A stretch of 64,000 nt of DNA from Streptomyces coelicoflavus. Its GTDB lineage: Bacteria; Actinomycetota; Actinomycetes; Streptomycetales; Streptomycetaceae. A program made the position numbers and the translations under genes. Below the pieces are notes generated by a model. The model had not been told where the DNA came from. It did no database searches and saw only the letters and a program-made list of their open reading frames with translations. The DNA lies in the NCBI RefSeq assembly GCF_003112555.1, contig NZ_BEWB01000006.1, positions 496,001 through 560,000 of the forward strand, written 5' to 3'. Every line of letters starts with the position of its first letter. The stretch's first letter is position 1. Below are positions 7,376 to 14,663 of this stretch, one piece after another.

Positions 7376-8190
7376 CCCGTTCACGTGCCAGTTCCAGTTC
7401 CAGTTCCCGTCCCAGTTCCCGTTCCTTCGACGAACTCGTGGCCGAAGCCGTCGCCGTCCCCACCGAGGGGTGGGACTTCTCCTGGTTCGAGGGGCGGGCC
7501 ACCGAGGCGCGTCCCTCCTGGGGGTACGCGCGGTCCATGGCGGAGCGGCTGGCCGGGACCGCCACCGCCGTACTGGAGGTGCAGGCCGGGGGAGGGGAGG
7601 TGCTGGACTTCGCCCTCGAGGCCGCCGGTCCGGACCGGGCCCCGCTCGTCGTCGCCACCGAGGGCTGGGCGCCCAACGTCGCCAAGGCCACCCGGCTGCT
7701 GCGCCCGCGCGGTGTCCCGGTGGTCGTCTCGGCCGACGACGCGCCCCTGCCCTTCGCCGACGGCGCCTTCGACCTGGTCGTGAGCCGGCATCCCGTCGAG
7801 CCGCACTGGGACGAAATCGCCCGCGTGCTCGCGTCCGGCGGCACCTACTTCGCCCAGCACGTCGGGCCCGCCAGCGTCTTCGAGCTCATCGAGTACTTCC
7901 TCGGGCCGTTGCCGGAAGCCAGCCACCTGCACCGTCGTCCCGAGCGTGAGCGTGCCGACGCCGAGGCGGCCGGCCTGGAGGTCGTGGAGCTGCGGGCCGA
8001 GCGGCTGCGGATGGAGTTCTTCGACATCGGTGCCGTCGTCCACTTCCTGCGCAAGGTGGTGTGGATGGTCCCCGGGTTCACCGTCGAGGCCTACCGCGAC
8101 CGGCTGCGCGACCTGCACGAGCGCATCAAGGCCGACGGGCCCTTCGTAGCCCACAGCTCTCGTCATCTTTTCGACGTGCGCAAGCCATAG
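7372..8190 (+). CDS. Class I SAM-dependent methyltransferase
   Basis: A 272-residue methyltransferase-like protein. The SAM-binding core is VLEVQAGGGEVLDFAL, with the acidic residue at the end of strand 2 in LVVATEGWAPNVAKATRLL. DDAPLPFADGAFDLVVSRHP is the typical motif for methyltransferases of the Methyltransf_11 type, and ARVLASGGTYFAQHVG is motif post-I. The first 20 residues are almost all Ser/Arg and are encoded by a GTTCCA-type hexanucleotide repeat, so the functional start may be further in. It overlaps the upstream oxidoreductase by 4 bases. The substrate is unknown. Confidence 0.8.
   Translation: MTRSRASSSSSSRPSSRSFDELVAEAVAVPTEGWDFSWFEGRATEARPSWGYARSMAERLAGTATAVLEVQAGGGEVLDFALEAAGPDRAPLVVATEGWAPNVAKATRLLRPRGVPVVVSADDAPLPFADGAFDLVVSRHPVEPHWDEIARVLASGGTYFAQHVGPASVFELIEYFLGPLPEASHLHRRPERERADAEAAGLEVVELRAERLRMEFFDIGAVVHFLRKVVWMVPGFTVEAYRDRLRDLHERIKADGPFVAHSSRHLFDVRKP
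7387..7426 (+). repeat. CAGTTC-type hexanucleotide repeat in the methyltransferase 5' end
   Basis: About six degenerate copies of (C)CAGTTC/CCGTTC encode the Ser/Arg-rich N-terminus of the gene at 7372. Such repeats can slip and change the length or frame of the N-terminus. Confidence 0.6.
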
Positions 8191-8241
8191 CCGGCCCGCT
8201 CTCTCCCCTCCCTCCCCCCCCGCAGTGGGTCCGCATCCCGC

Positions 8242-8260
8242 CCCGGCCGACATGGCCGGG
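8242..8260 (+). terminator. Candidate terminator hairpin after the methyltransferase
   Basis: Perfect 7-bp stem CCCGGCC / GGCCGGG with a 5-base loop, 50 bases after the stop codon. There is no T-tract, which is common for Streptomyces terminators. Confidence 0.4.
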
Positions 8261-8307
8261 AACCGCCGGTCGACGCGAGGAGTACCGGCCGCCGGTCAAG
8301 GGTTCCC

Positions 8308-8353
8308 CGTCCTCCTCGTCGTGAGCCGGCGTCAGAGGGGGACGAGGAGGGCG
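8308..8353 (+). terminator. Second candidate terminator hairpin
   Basis: Arms CGTCCTCCTCGTC (8308-8320) and GACGAGGAGGGCG (8341-8353) pair with one mismatch around a 20-base loop. Confidence 0.35.
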
Positions 8354-8585
8354 GGACGGGCGGCGTCCGCTGCCGGTGTCCGCGCTTCGTGTCGTGGACC
8401 TTCGGGACGTAAGGGTCGTACCTTCGCAAATATCCGCTCGCATGGCCGCAGGGCGCGGAATCAGCCGCCGATTCTCACCGGGTGTCCACATCGTTATTCA
8501 CCGGTGTCCTCCTCGGGTCGAACCCGGGCCACCCGGTCACGTAAATTCGGACCCAGGTAATTCGCGTGAGCAAAGCTACGCGTGT

Positions 8586-8618
8586 GGCACCGCGCAGTGG
8601 AGGGGGCTGCGCGGTGCC
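8586..8618 (+). other. Perfect 12-bp hairpin in the gene-poor region
   Basis: GGCACCGCGCAG (8586-8597) pairs perfectly with CTGCGCGGTGCC (8607-8618) around a 9-base purine-rich loop. There is no T-tract. It could be part of a structured RNA. Confidence 0.5.
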
Positions 8619-8857
8619 GGGTCAAGTCCGGGCGTACCGGTGGCGTCACCCGGACGGGGGAAGCGGGGTGCCGTCCGGGCGTGCCCGGCCTCCGGCTCGG
8701 GCAGAGGGCCGACGCGCGCCCTCACTCCCCGGGTTCGCTGCGATTTGGCCATGATTCAGGGCGGAATGAGGGGCTCCGACAGCATCCGGGCGTCGCCGGT
8801 CGACTTCGGAGAGTAGTTGTGGCGTGCCGATGCACGCAGCATCACTTACGAAGGGTT

Positions 8858-8944
8858 ATGGTGGAAACCCCCCCTCGGGCCGGTCCGTATCCCCCCCCCC
8901 ACGGACCGGCCCGTTTTTTTGTGTCCTCCCGCGCGGTGCCGTGA
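8858..8944 (+). CDS. Possible 28-aa proline-rich leader peptide
   Basis: ATG 8858 is preceded by AAGGG at a spacing of two to three bases. The ORF encodes MVETPPRAGPYPPP and then HGPARFFVSSRAVP before a TGA. The codons for the PPP motif lie exactly in the loop of the terminator hairpin at 8877-8920, and the downstream arm and T-run are also translated. This is the geometry expected of a ribosome-controlled attenuator, with the PIN-PhoH gene 380 bases downstream as the nearest target. That it is translated is inference. Confidence 0.3.
   Translation: MVETPPRAGPYPPPHGPARFFVSSRAVP
8877..8920 (+). terminator. Strong intrinsic terminator with T-run
   Basis: GGGCCGGTCCGT (8877-8888) pairs perfectly with ACGGACCGGCCC (8901-8912) and is followed by G and seven T residues (8913-8920). 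The loop is AT plus ten C. It is unusually canonical for this genome and does not directly follow any recognised gene. Confidence 0.85.
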
Positions 8945-9324
8945 GCGGTACGCCCGTAACGAGGAGTTCACCGGTGCGCCGTCCCGTGTCGGGGCATGGC
9001 GGCGCTTGTTCGAGGGCATAACCCAAGCAGGTCGACGCCCGAACCCCGGGTGTCGGTTCTCAGCGGACGGCACGGAGCCGTCCGCCCGGGAGGCCCTTTG
9101 CACCAGCCCCACCGTGCGGTCACGGCACGGAAGACGCGGCGGAGGACCGGTCCCCGGTCCGCGCCAGTGCAGGGCGGCCCCAGGGACCTGCCTGACGACG
9201 ACCGTCCGGCGGCCCCCCGACCGGTCGGCTCGATCCCGCCCTCCCGGCGCGGCTCGTTCCCGCCCTCCCGGCCCAGCGTCCACTCCGTCGCTCCCCGACC
9301 TCTTCCGAGGGGGTACGTCCTTCC

Positions 9325-10650
9325 GTGGTGACCAGCACAAAGCGCCACAAGCCCGACAGGCGCACCTATGTTCTCGACACCAGCGTCCTGCTGGCCGACC
9401 CCAACGCCCTGAACCGCTTCGACGAGCACGAGGTCGTGCTCCCCATCGTCGTGGTGACGGAGCTGGAGGCCAAACGGCACCATCCCGAACTCGGCTACTT
9501 CGCCCGGCAGGCCCTGCGCCTGCTGGACGAGTTCCGGGTACGGCACGGTCGCCTCGACGCCCCCATCCCGATCGGGGACCTCGGTGGCACCGTCCGCGTC
9601 GAGCTCAACCACTCGGACCCCAGCGTGCTGCCCAGCGGCTACCGCCTGGGGGACAACGACTCCCGCATCCTGGCGGTCGCCCGCAATCTGCAGGCGGAGG
9701 GTTTCGACGTCACCGTCGTCTCGAAGGACCTTCCGCTCCGGATCAAGGCGTCCTCCGTCGGTCTCCTCGCCGAGGAGTACCGCGCCGAGCTGGCCATCAC
9801 GGACTCCTCCGGCTGGACCGGAATGTCCGAACTCACCCTGCCGGGTGAGCAGGTGGACGTGCTCTTCGAGGAGGGCCGGGTTTACGTCCCCGAGGCCGCC
9901 GAGCTGCCGGTGCACACCGGGCTGACCATCCAGTCCGAGCGCGGCAAGGCCCTCGGCCGGGTCACGCCCGACGGCAGCGTCCGGCTGGTGCGCGGCGACC
10001 GGGAGGTGTTCGGCATCAAGGGCCGCAGCGCCGAGCAGCGGATCGCGCTCGACCTGCTCCTCGACCCGGACGTCGGGATCGTGTCGATGGGCGGCCGGGC
10101 CGGCACCGGCAAGTCGGCGCTCGCGCTGTGCGCGGGCCTGGAGGCCGTGCTCGAACGCCGGCAGCACCAGAAGGTGATGGTCTTCCGGCCGCTGTACGCG
10201 GTGGGCGGGCAGGAACTCGGCTATCTGCCCGGCTCCGAGGCCGAGAAGATGAGCCCCTGGGCGCAGGCGGTCTTCGACACGCTGTCGGCCGTCACCAGCC
10301 GCGAGGTCATCGAGGAGGTCACCGCGCGCGGGATGCTGGAGGTGCTGCCGCTCACCCACATCCGGGGGCGCTCGCTGCACGACGCGTTCGTGATCGTCGA
10401 CGAGGCGCAGTCGCTCGAGCGCAACGTGCTGCTGACCGTGCTGTCCCGGATCGGGGCCAACTCACGGGTCGTACTCACCCATGACGTGGCACAACGGGAC
10501 AATCTGCGGGTCGGCAGGTACGACGGAGTGGTCGCCGTCGTCGAGAAGCTGAAGGGGCATCCGCTCTTCGCGCACGTCACGCTGACGCGCTCCGAGAGGT
10601 CCCAGATCGCGGCACTTGTGACCGAAATGCTGGAGGACGGTCACATCTGA
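9325..10650 (+). CDS. PIN domain-PhoH family ATPase (PhoH2-like)
   Basis: A 441-residue fusion of an N-terminal PIN ribonuclease domain (about residues 10-150) and a C-terminal PhoH P-loop ATPase (about 230-441). PIN acidic residues are visible at D18 (VLDTSVLL), E47 (TELEAK), D110/D112 (GDNDSR) and D135 (SKDLP). The ATPase has Walker A GRAGTGKS ending at about residue 264 and a Walker B region FVIVDEAQS, followed by the sensor-like VVLTHDVAQRDN. In other actinobacteria such PIN-PhoH proteins couple ATP-driven RNA unwinding to RNA cleavage. The start is GTG 9325, with GAGGGGG about 11 bases upstream; the adjacent GTG at 9328 is equally possible. No upstream antitoxin-like ORF is obvious. Confidence 0.9.
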   Translation: MVTSTKRHKPDRRTYVLDTSVLLADPNALNRFDEHEVVLPIVVVTELEAKRHHPELGYFARQALRLLDEFRVRHGRLDAPIPIGDLGGTVRVELNHSDPSVLPSGYRLGDNDSRILAVARNLQAEGFDVTVVSKDLPLRIKASSVGLLAEEYRAELAITDSSGWTGMSELTLPGEQVDVLFEEGRVYVPEAAELPVHTGLTIQSERGKALGRVTPDGSVRLVRGDREVFGIKGRSAEQRIALDLLLDPDVGIVSMGGRAGTGKSALALCAGLEAVLERRQHQKVMVFRPLYAVGGQELGYLPGSEAEKMSPWAQAVFDTLSAVTSREVIEEVTARGMLEVLPLTHIRGRSLHDAFVIVDEAQSLERNVLLTVLSRIGANSRVVLTHDVAQRDNLRVGRYDGVVAVVEKLKGHPLFAHVTLTRSERSQIAALVTEMLEDGHI

Positions 10651-10697
10651 CCCGTCCGAGAACTCCGACCCGACAAGGGCCGGTTACCCGTCAGTTC

Positions 10698-10738
10698 GGC
10701 GCCGTCCGGAAAGGCCCAGAGCCTAGCCGGGCGGCGCC
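10698..10738 (+). terminator. Candidate terminator after the PhoH gene
   Basis: GGCGCCGTCCGG (10698-10709) pairs with CCGGGCGGCGCC (10727-10738), with one G-U wobble, around a 17-base loop, 48 bases past the stop. Confidence 0.5.
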
Positions 10739-10781
10739 TCGGCGTGTGCGGATTTCCGTGAATCCCCTGGGCCAAACGGGA

Positions 10782-10795
10782 TGTGAGCTTTCACA
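10782..10795 (+). promoter_or_regulatory. Crp-like TGTGA-TCACA site
   Basis: TGTGAGCTTTCACA is a near-palindrome containing GTG-N6-CAC, the core of the Crp motif reported for Streptomyces. It lies about 290 bases before a cell-wall lytic-type gene; Crp is known to act on such genes in Streptomyces. The spacing is not identical to the E. coli consensus. Confidence 0.35.
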
Positions 10796-11078
10796 CGCAA
10801 CACAGAATTGCCTCACCCCGCCGGGTTACGGCAGAGTCTCACTCCTGTCAGGCCCCGCATACGACACAGCCGTGCCCCCAGCGGTATGGCGCCCCAGAAG
10901 CACCAGATCCAACTCCATAGCAGCGTCGTATGCCGCCCGAGCACCACGCGGCGCTCCCCGCAGGGGAGTTGTCCACCGGGCCCGTGCCTCCCGTGACCCG
11001 TAGTTGGGGAGGCCAGTGCCAGGGGCACGATTGCGTCCGCGAGGGTCACCGAAGCGGGCGATGCTGGAAGGAAACCGT

Positions 11079-11777
11079 GTGAGCCGGATCTCGGTCCGGG
11101 GATTCGCAGTGGCCTCGGCCACGGCGGTCACCGCCGTCGGAAGCGTCGTCGGCGTTGCCTCGGGCAGCGTCGCGCAGAACAACGACGACGCGGAGGCGAC
11201 GGCAGCAGGCACGACGCTGCTTGCCGACATCCCCATGGGTGAGCAGGCGCAGGTGCAGACCGCGTCCCTGACGCATCAGGCCGATGTGCAGGCCATCGCC
11301 GCGGACGCGAGCGCCAAGAAGGACGCCGAGGAGGCGGCCCGCAAGGCAGCCGCCAAGACCGCCGTGGACAAGCAGGAGAAGGCCAAGAAGGCGGCCCAAG
11401 CGGCGAAGCAGCGCGAGGAGGCGAAGGAAGCGGCCAGTCGCGACGCCAAGCGCGAGTCGACCAGCTTCGCCGTCCAGAGCTCCTACAGCACCGGCCAGAT
11501 CCAGGCGATGGCCCGTCAGATGGTGCCCAGCGGCCAGTTCCAGTGCTTCAGCAACATCGTGAACCACGAGTCCAGCTGGAACTACCAGGCCGTCAACCCC
11601 TCCTCCGGTGCCTACGGCCTCTTCCAGGCCCTCCCCGCGGGCAAGTACGCCTCCGCGGGCGCCGACTGGCGGACCAACCCGGCCACCCAGATCAAGTGGG
11701 GCCTCAGCTACATGGACAACCGCTACGGCAGCCCGTGCGAGGCCTGGACCTTCTGGCAGGCCAACCACTGGTACTAG
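11079..11777 (+). CDS. Secreted transglycosylase-like (SLT/lysozyme-fold) protein
   Basis: A 232-residue exported protein. The N-terminus SRISVRGFAVASATAVTAVG is a signal peptide with cleavage near residue 32. A lysine/alanine/glutamate-rich coiled-coil follows (about residues 75-130, DASAKKDAEEAARKAAAK and onwards). The C-terminal 85 residues form a lytic transglycosylase-like domain with the catalytic Glu in IVNHESSWNYQAVNPSSG, the GAYGLFQALP signature and WGLSYMDNRYGSPCEAWTFW. It probably cleaves peptidoglycan glycan strands in the wall. GTG 11079 is preferred over upstream starts because GGAAGG sits seven bases before it. A perfect terminator follows 40 bases downstream, so it is monocistronic. 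Confidence 0.85.
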   Translation: MSRISVRGFAVASATAVTAVGSVVGVASGSVAQNNDDAEATAAGTTLLADIPMGEQAQVQTASLTHQADVQAIAADASAKKDAEEAARKAAAKTAVDKQEKAKKAAQAAKQREEAKEAASRDAKRESTSFAVQSSYSTGQIQAMARQMVPSGQFQCFSNIVNHESSWNYQAVNPSSGAYGLFQALPAGKYASAGADWRTNPATQIKWGLSYMDNRYGSPCEAWTFWQANHWY

Positions 11778-11818
11778 GCGGGCAACCGGATCCCCGCGGT
11801 CCGCGCTCAACCTCGCGT

Positions 11819-11847
11819 AGCCCCTCACCGTCCTACGGTGAGGGGCT
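11819..11847 (+). terminator. Terminator of the transglycosylase gene
   Basis: Perfect 12-bp stem AGCCCCTCACCG / CGGTGAGGGGCT with loop TCCTA, followed by TTTCG. Confidence 0.9.
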
Positions 11848-11928
11848 TTCGCGCTCCCGCCATGTACGGTCGGACCGGAACGACTCCAGGGGGGAGTGGT
11901 GGGGAAGGACGGGGGAAGAGGACGGATC

Positions 11929-13332
11929 ATGTCACGAGTGCCAGGGTGGCTCGGTCGGCTCGGCGCCGGACTGACGCAGATGAGCGAGCGGTTGGACCAG
12001 CGCCGGGAAGAGGCACGCCGGCACGACGCGGACGACGGACCGGGTCCGGTCTCCGACCACGTGCCGCACACCGGGGGCGACGCGGCGGCCGAGGACGCGG
12101 CCGCGGAACACATGCCACACCCTGCGGTCGCCGTCGGCAGCCGTCCGGATCCGGCACAGGCCGTGCCCTGGGGGGTCCGGGTGGCCGCGGAGGCCGGGTG
12201 GCGGCTGCTGGTGCTCGCGGGCACCGTGTGGGTGCTGATGCGCGTCATCAGCGCCGTGCAGCTGGTGGTGCTGGCGTTCGTGGCCGCGCTGCTGATCACC
12301 GCGCTGCTTCAGCCGGCCGTGGCCTGGCTGCGCCGGCACGGAGTACCGCGCGGGCCCGCCACCGCGCTGACCGCGATCCTCGGGTTCGTGATCATGGGGC
12401 TGATCGGCTGGTTCGTCACGTGGCAGGTCATGGAGAACATCGACAACCTCTCCGACCAGGTCCAGGACGGCATCGACGAGCTGCGCAACTGGCTGCTGAA
12501 CAGCCCCTTCCACGTCACCGACAAGCAGATCAACGAGATCGCCAAGAACCTGCGGGAAGCGGTCGGCGCCAACACCGACCAGATAACGTCGGCGGGACTC
12601 GAGGGCGTCACGGTCGTCGTCGAGGCGCTGACCGGCATCCTGCTGGCCGCCTTCTCGACGCTCTTCCTGCTCTACGACGGCAAGCGCATCTGGCAGTGGT
12701 CGCTGAAGCTGGTGCCCGCGGCCGCCCGGCCGGGCGTGGCCGGGGCGGGTCCGCGCGCGTGGCGGACGCTGACCGCCTACGTGCGCGGCACGGTGATCGT
12801 CGCGCTGATCGACGCCATCTTCATCGGACTCGGCATCTACTTCCTGGACGTGCCGATGGCCGTCCCGCTGGCCGTGTTCATCTTCCTGTTCGCGTTCATC
12901 CCGCTCGTCGGCGCCGTGGTCTCGGGCGCGCTCGCCGTGGTCGTGGCGCTGGTGACGCAGGGCGTGTTCGCGGCGGTCATGACGCTCGTGGTGGTGCTGG
13001 CGGTGCAGCAGATCGAGGGGCACATCCTTCAGCCGTTCATCCTCGGGCGCGCGGTGCGGGTCCATCCGCTGGCGGTGGTGCTGTCGGTGGCCGCCGGCGG
13101 CATGGTGGCAGGCATCGGCGGCGCCGTGGTCGCCGTGCCGCTGGTGGCGGTGACCAACACCGTCGTGGGCTATCTGCGGGCGTACTCCCGTGAAGCCGCC
13201 CTGCGGCAGCGGCCGAAGCCGCACGGCGCCACCTCGACCGACGCCGCCCCGGCGCTCGGCCGGGCACCGGGGGTCCAGGAGGCACAGGAGCCCCCGAAGG
13301 CCGGTCCGCCGTCGGACGCCTCCCCGGCTTAG
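11929..13332 (+). CDS. AI-2E family (UPF0118/DUF20) membrane transporter
   Basis: A 467-residue polytopic membrane protein. After an acidic, hydrophilic N-terminal region (about 85 residues) come hydrophobic segments typical of the AI-2E/PerM family: VVLAFVAALLITALLQPAVAWL, then GFVIMGLIGWFVTW, an extracellular-type helical region (NIDNLSDQVQDGIDELRNWLL), and the C-terminal group including FLFAFIPLVGAVVSGALA and LQPFILGRAVRVHPLAVVLS. Substrates are not established for most members; TqsA of E. coli affects AI-2 export. ATG 11929 follows GAAGAGGA; a GTG at 11896 in the same frame is an alternative. A bidirectional terminator follows. Confidence 0.85.
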   Translation: MSRVPGWLGRLGAGLTQMSERLDQRREEARRHDADDGPGPVSDHVPHTGGDAAAEDAAAEHMPHPAVAVGSRPDPAQAVPWGVRVAAEAGWRLLVLAGTVWVLMRVISAVQLVVLAFVAALLITALLQPAVAWLRRHGVPRGPATALTAILGFVIMGLIGWFVTWQVMENIDNLSDQVQDGIDELRNWLLNSPFHVTDKQINEIAKNLREAVGANTDQITSAGLEGVTVVVEALTGILLAAFSTLFLLYDGKRIWQWSLKLVPAAARPGVAGAGPRAWRTLTAYVRGTVIVALIDAIFIGLGIYFLDVPMAVPLAVFIFLFAFIPLVGAVVSGALAVVVALVTQGVFAAVMTLVVVLAVQQIEGHILQPFILGRAVRVHPLAVVLSVAAGGMVAGIGGAVVAVPLVAVTNTVVGYLRAYSREAALRQRPKPHGATSTDAAPALGRAPGVQEAQEPPKAGPPSDASPA

Positions 13333-13365
13333 CGGAGCGCCGCCGCCCCCGGGTGCCGGTACGCG

Positions 13366-13403
13366 AACGGGCCCCGCCCACCTTCCGGTGAGCGGGGCCC
13401 GTT
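13366..13403. terminator. Bidirectional terminator between the AI-2E permease and ahpD
   Basis: AACGGGCCCCGC-C-CACC pairs with GGTG-A-GCGGGGCCCGTT (one mismatch), loop TTCC. It serves the convergent genes on both sides. Confidence 0.85.
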
Positions 13404-13428
13404 GTCGTCGGTGCCGTGCGAAGCGGGA

Positions 13429-13965
13429 CTACTCGGCGGCCAGGACCGCCTCGGCGTCCAGCGTGACGCCGACGGCCTCGACCACGGCGGCGATCTTGAA
13501 CGCCTCCTGGATCGTCTCGCGGTCCACGCCGGCCTTGCGGAGCACCTGCTCGTGCGAGTCCAGGCACATGCCGCAGCCGTTGATGGCGGACACCGCGAAG
13601 GACCACAGCTCGAAGTCGACCTTGTCGACGCCCGGGTTGCCGATGACGTTCATCCGCAGACCGGCGCGCAGGGTGCCGTACTCGTGGTCCGACAGCAGGT
13701 GCCGGGTGCGGTAGAAGACGTTGTTCATCGCCATGACGGCGGCGGCCGACTTGGCGGCCGAGTACGCCTCCGGCGACAGGTTCGCCTTCGCCTCCGGCTC
13801 CAGCTCGCGCAGGACGATGGGGGAGCGCGAGGCGATGGCGGTCGCCAGCACGGTGCCCCACAGCTGCTGCGCCGGGAGGTCGGAGTTGCCGATGACCGAA
13901 CCCAGGTTGAGCTTCAGGTCCTTGGCGTAGTCCGGTACGGCGGACTTCAGGGAGTCGAGGGACAT
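13429..13965 (-). CDS. ahpD: Alkylhydroperoxidase AhpD
   Basis: A 178-residue AhpD-family protein (usual length about 175-180). The redox centre CGMC is at residues 131-134 followed by LDSHE, giving the catalytic Cys131/Cys134 and His138. The N-terminal half carries the KLNLGSVIGNSDL and SRSPIVLREL helices. In actinobacteria AhpD, with lipoamide and dihydrolipoamide acyltransferase, reduces AhpC and also has weak peroxidase activity of its own. It lies 6 bases after the ahpC stop on the same strand, so the two form an operon divergent from oxyR. Confidence 0.95.
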   Translation of the reverse strand: MSLDSLKSAVPDYAKDLKLNLGSVIGNSDLPAQQLWGTVLATAIASRSPIVLRELEPEAKANLSPEAYSAAKSAAAVMAMNNVFYRTRHLLSDHEYGTLRAGLRMNVIGNPGVDKVDFELWSFAVSAINGCGMCLDSHEQVLRKAGVDRETIQEAFKIAAVVEAVGVTLDAEAVLAAE

Positions 13966-13971
13966 GTCAGC

Positions 13972-14526
13972 TCACTCCCCCGACAGCAGCGCGACCGGGT
14001 CCAGGGTCTCGTCGCCCTTGCTCCAGTTGCACGGGCAGAGCTCGTCGGTCTGGAGGGCGTCGAGGACCCGCAGGACCTCCTTGGGGTTACGGCCGACGGA
14101 GCCGGCGGTGACCATCGTGAACTGGATCTCGTTGTTCTGGTCCACGATGAAGACCGCGCGCTGCGCGAAGCCGTCCTCGCCCTCGATGCCGAGGTCACGC
14201 ATGAGCTCGTGCTTCGAGTCGGCCAGCATCGGGAAGGGCAGGTCGGTCAGGTCCGGGTGGTCCTTGCGCCAGGCGTGGTGCACGAACTCGGAGTCGCCGG
14301 AGAAGCCGAGGACCTGGGCGTCACGGTCGGCGAACTCGTCGTTCAGCTTGCCGAAGGCGGCGATCTCGGTCGGGCACACGAAGGTGAAGTCCTTGGGCCA
14401 CGCGAAGACGACCTTCCACTGACCCTCGTAGGTCTTGTGGTTGATCTGCTGGAACTCCTTGCCCTTCTCCAGCGAGACACAGGCGGTCAGATCGAACTCG
14501 GGGAACTTGTCACCGACAGTGAGCAC
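13972..14526 (-). CDS. ahpC: Alkyl hydroperoxide reductase AhpC (peroxiredoxin)
   Basis: A 184-residue 2-Cys peroxiredoxin of the AhpC type. Peroxidatic Cys51 lies in DFTFVCPTEIAAFGK and the C-terminal LCPCNWSKGDETL carries the resolving Cys region. It reduces hydrogen peroxide, organic peroxides and possibly peroxynitrite in the cytoplasm, using AhpD as reductant. The start is GTG 14526 (VLTVGDKFPEF) with GGAGAG just upstream; the longer frame reaching 14613 would run into the regulatory region and is rejected. Promoted from the ahpC-oxyR intergenic region, which holds an OxyR-type operator. Confidence 0.95.
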   Translation of the reverse strand: MLTVGDKFPEFDLTACVSLEKGKEFQQINHKTYEGQWKVVFAWPKDFTFVCPTEIAAFGKLNDEFADRDAQVLGFSGDSEFVHHAWRKDHPDLTDLPFPMLADSKHELMRDLGIEGEDGFAQRAVFIVDQNNEIQFTMVTAGSVGRNPKEVLRVLDALQTDELCPCNWSKGDETLDPVALLSGE

Positions 14527-14550
14527 GTGCTCTCCAAAAGCGCAGCGAAG

Positions 14551-14573
14551 AAACACCCATTTTGCGAGTGTTT
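14551..14573. promoter_or_regulatory. Inverted repeat upstream of ahpC
   Basis: AAACAC (14551-14556) and GTGTTT (14568-14573) form an inverted repeat 25 bases before the ahpC start. It could be an operator or part of the ahpC leader. Confidence 0.35.
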
Positions 14574-14624
14574 CCCATGGGTTGGACGTTGTTGATGTTG
14601 GCACAGGGTGCATTGATTAGGGAA

Positions 14625-14661
14625 ATAGCTACAATCGGTCGAGTTGATCGGAGGTGGCTAT
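14625..14661. promoter_or_regulatory. OxyR operator in the ahpC-oxyR intergenic region
   Basis: The outer half-sites ATAG (14625-14628) and CTAT (14658-14661) are exactly 37 bp apart. That is the span of the classical OxyR motif ATAG-N7-CTAT-N7-ATAG-N7-CTAT. The first half-site also has the consensus T and A at motif positions 6 and 10. The inner half-sites are CGGT (2 of 4) and ATCG (3 of 4). The site overlaps the oxyR ribosome binding site and ends three bases before its GTG, consistent with autoregulation as well as ahpC activation. Confidence 0.7.
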
Positions 14662-14663
14662 TA

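Larger units (their letters stand above)
8191..9324. other. 1.1 kb gene-poor region with strong hairpins and a leader-like ORF
   Basis: No reading frame here looks like a conserved protein; those present are short and Arg/Gly/Pro-biased. What can be seen is structure: hairpins at 8242-8260, 8308-8353, 8586-8618 and 9064-9084, a textbook intrinsic terminator at 8877-8920, and a 28-codon ORF overlapping that terminator. The region separates the methyltransferase from the PIN-PhoH gene, so much of it may be the untranslated leader of that gene or a small RNA. Confidence 0.6.
10651..11078 (+). other. Intergenic region before the transglycosylase gene
   Basis: 428 bases without a supported gene. 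It holds a terminator-like hairpin for the phoH-type gene (10698-10738), a TGTGA/TCACA site (10782-10795) and a long leader before the GTG at 11079. I looked for the conserved sequences of a ydaO (c-di-AMP) riboswitch, known before other Streptomyces muralytic genes, and did not find them. Confidence 0.6.

Noticed and set aside
8510..8545. tRNA T-arm-like GGGTCGAACCCG
   Set aside because: The loop is too short for a T-loop, and no acceptor, D or anticodon arms can be folded around it.
10740..11078. ydaO-type c-di-AMP riboswitch before the transglycosylase gene
   Set aside because: Expected from known Streptomyces muralytic genes, but the conserved GGGGTGAATC and GACAGCTCACC-type sequences are absent; only small hairpins are present.
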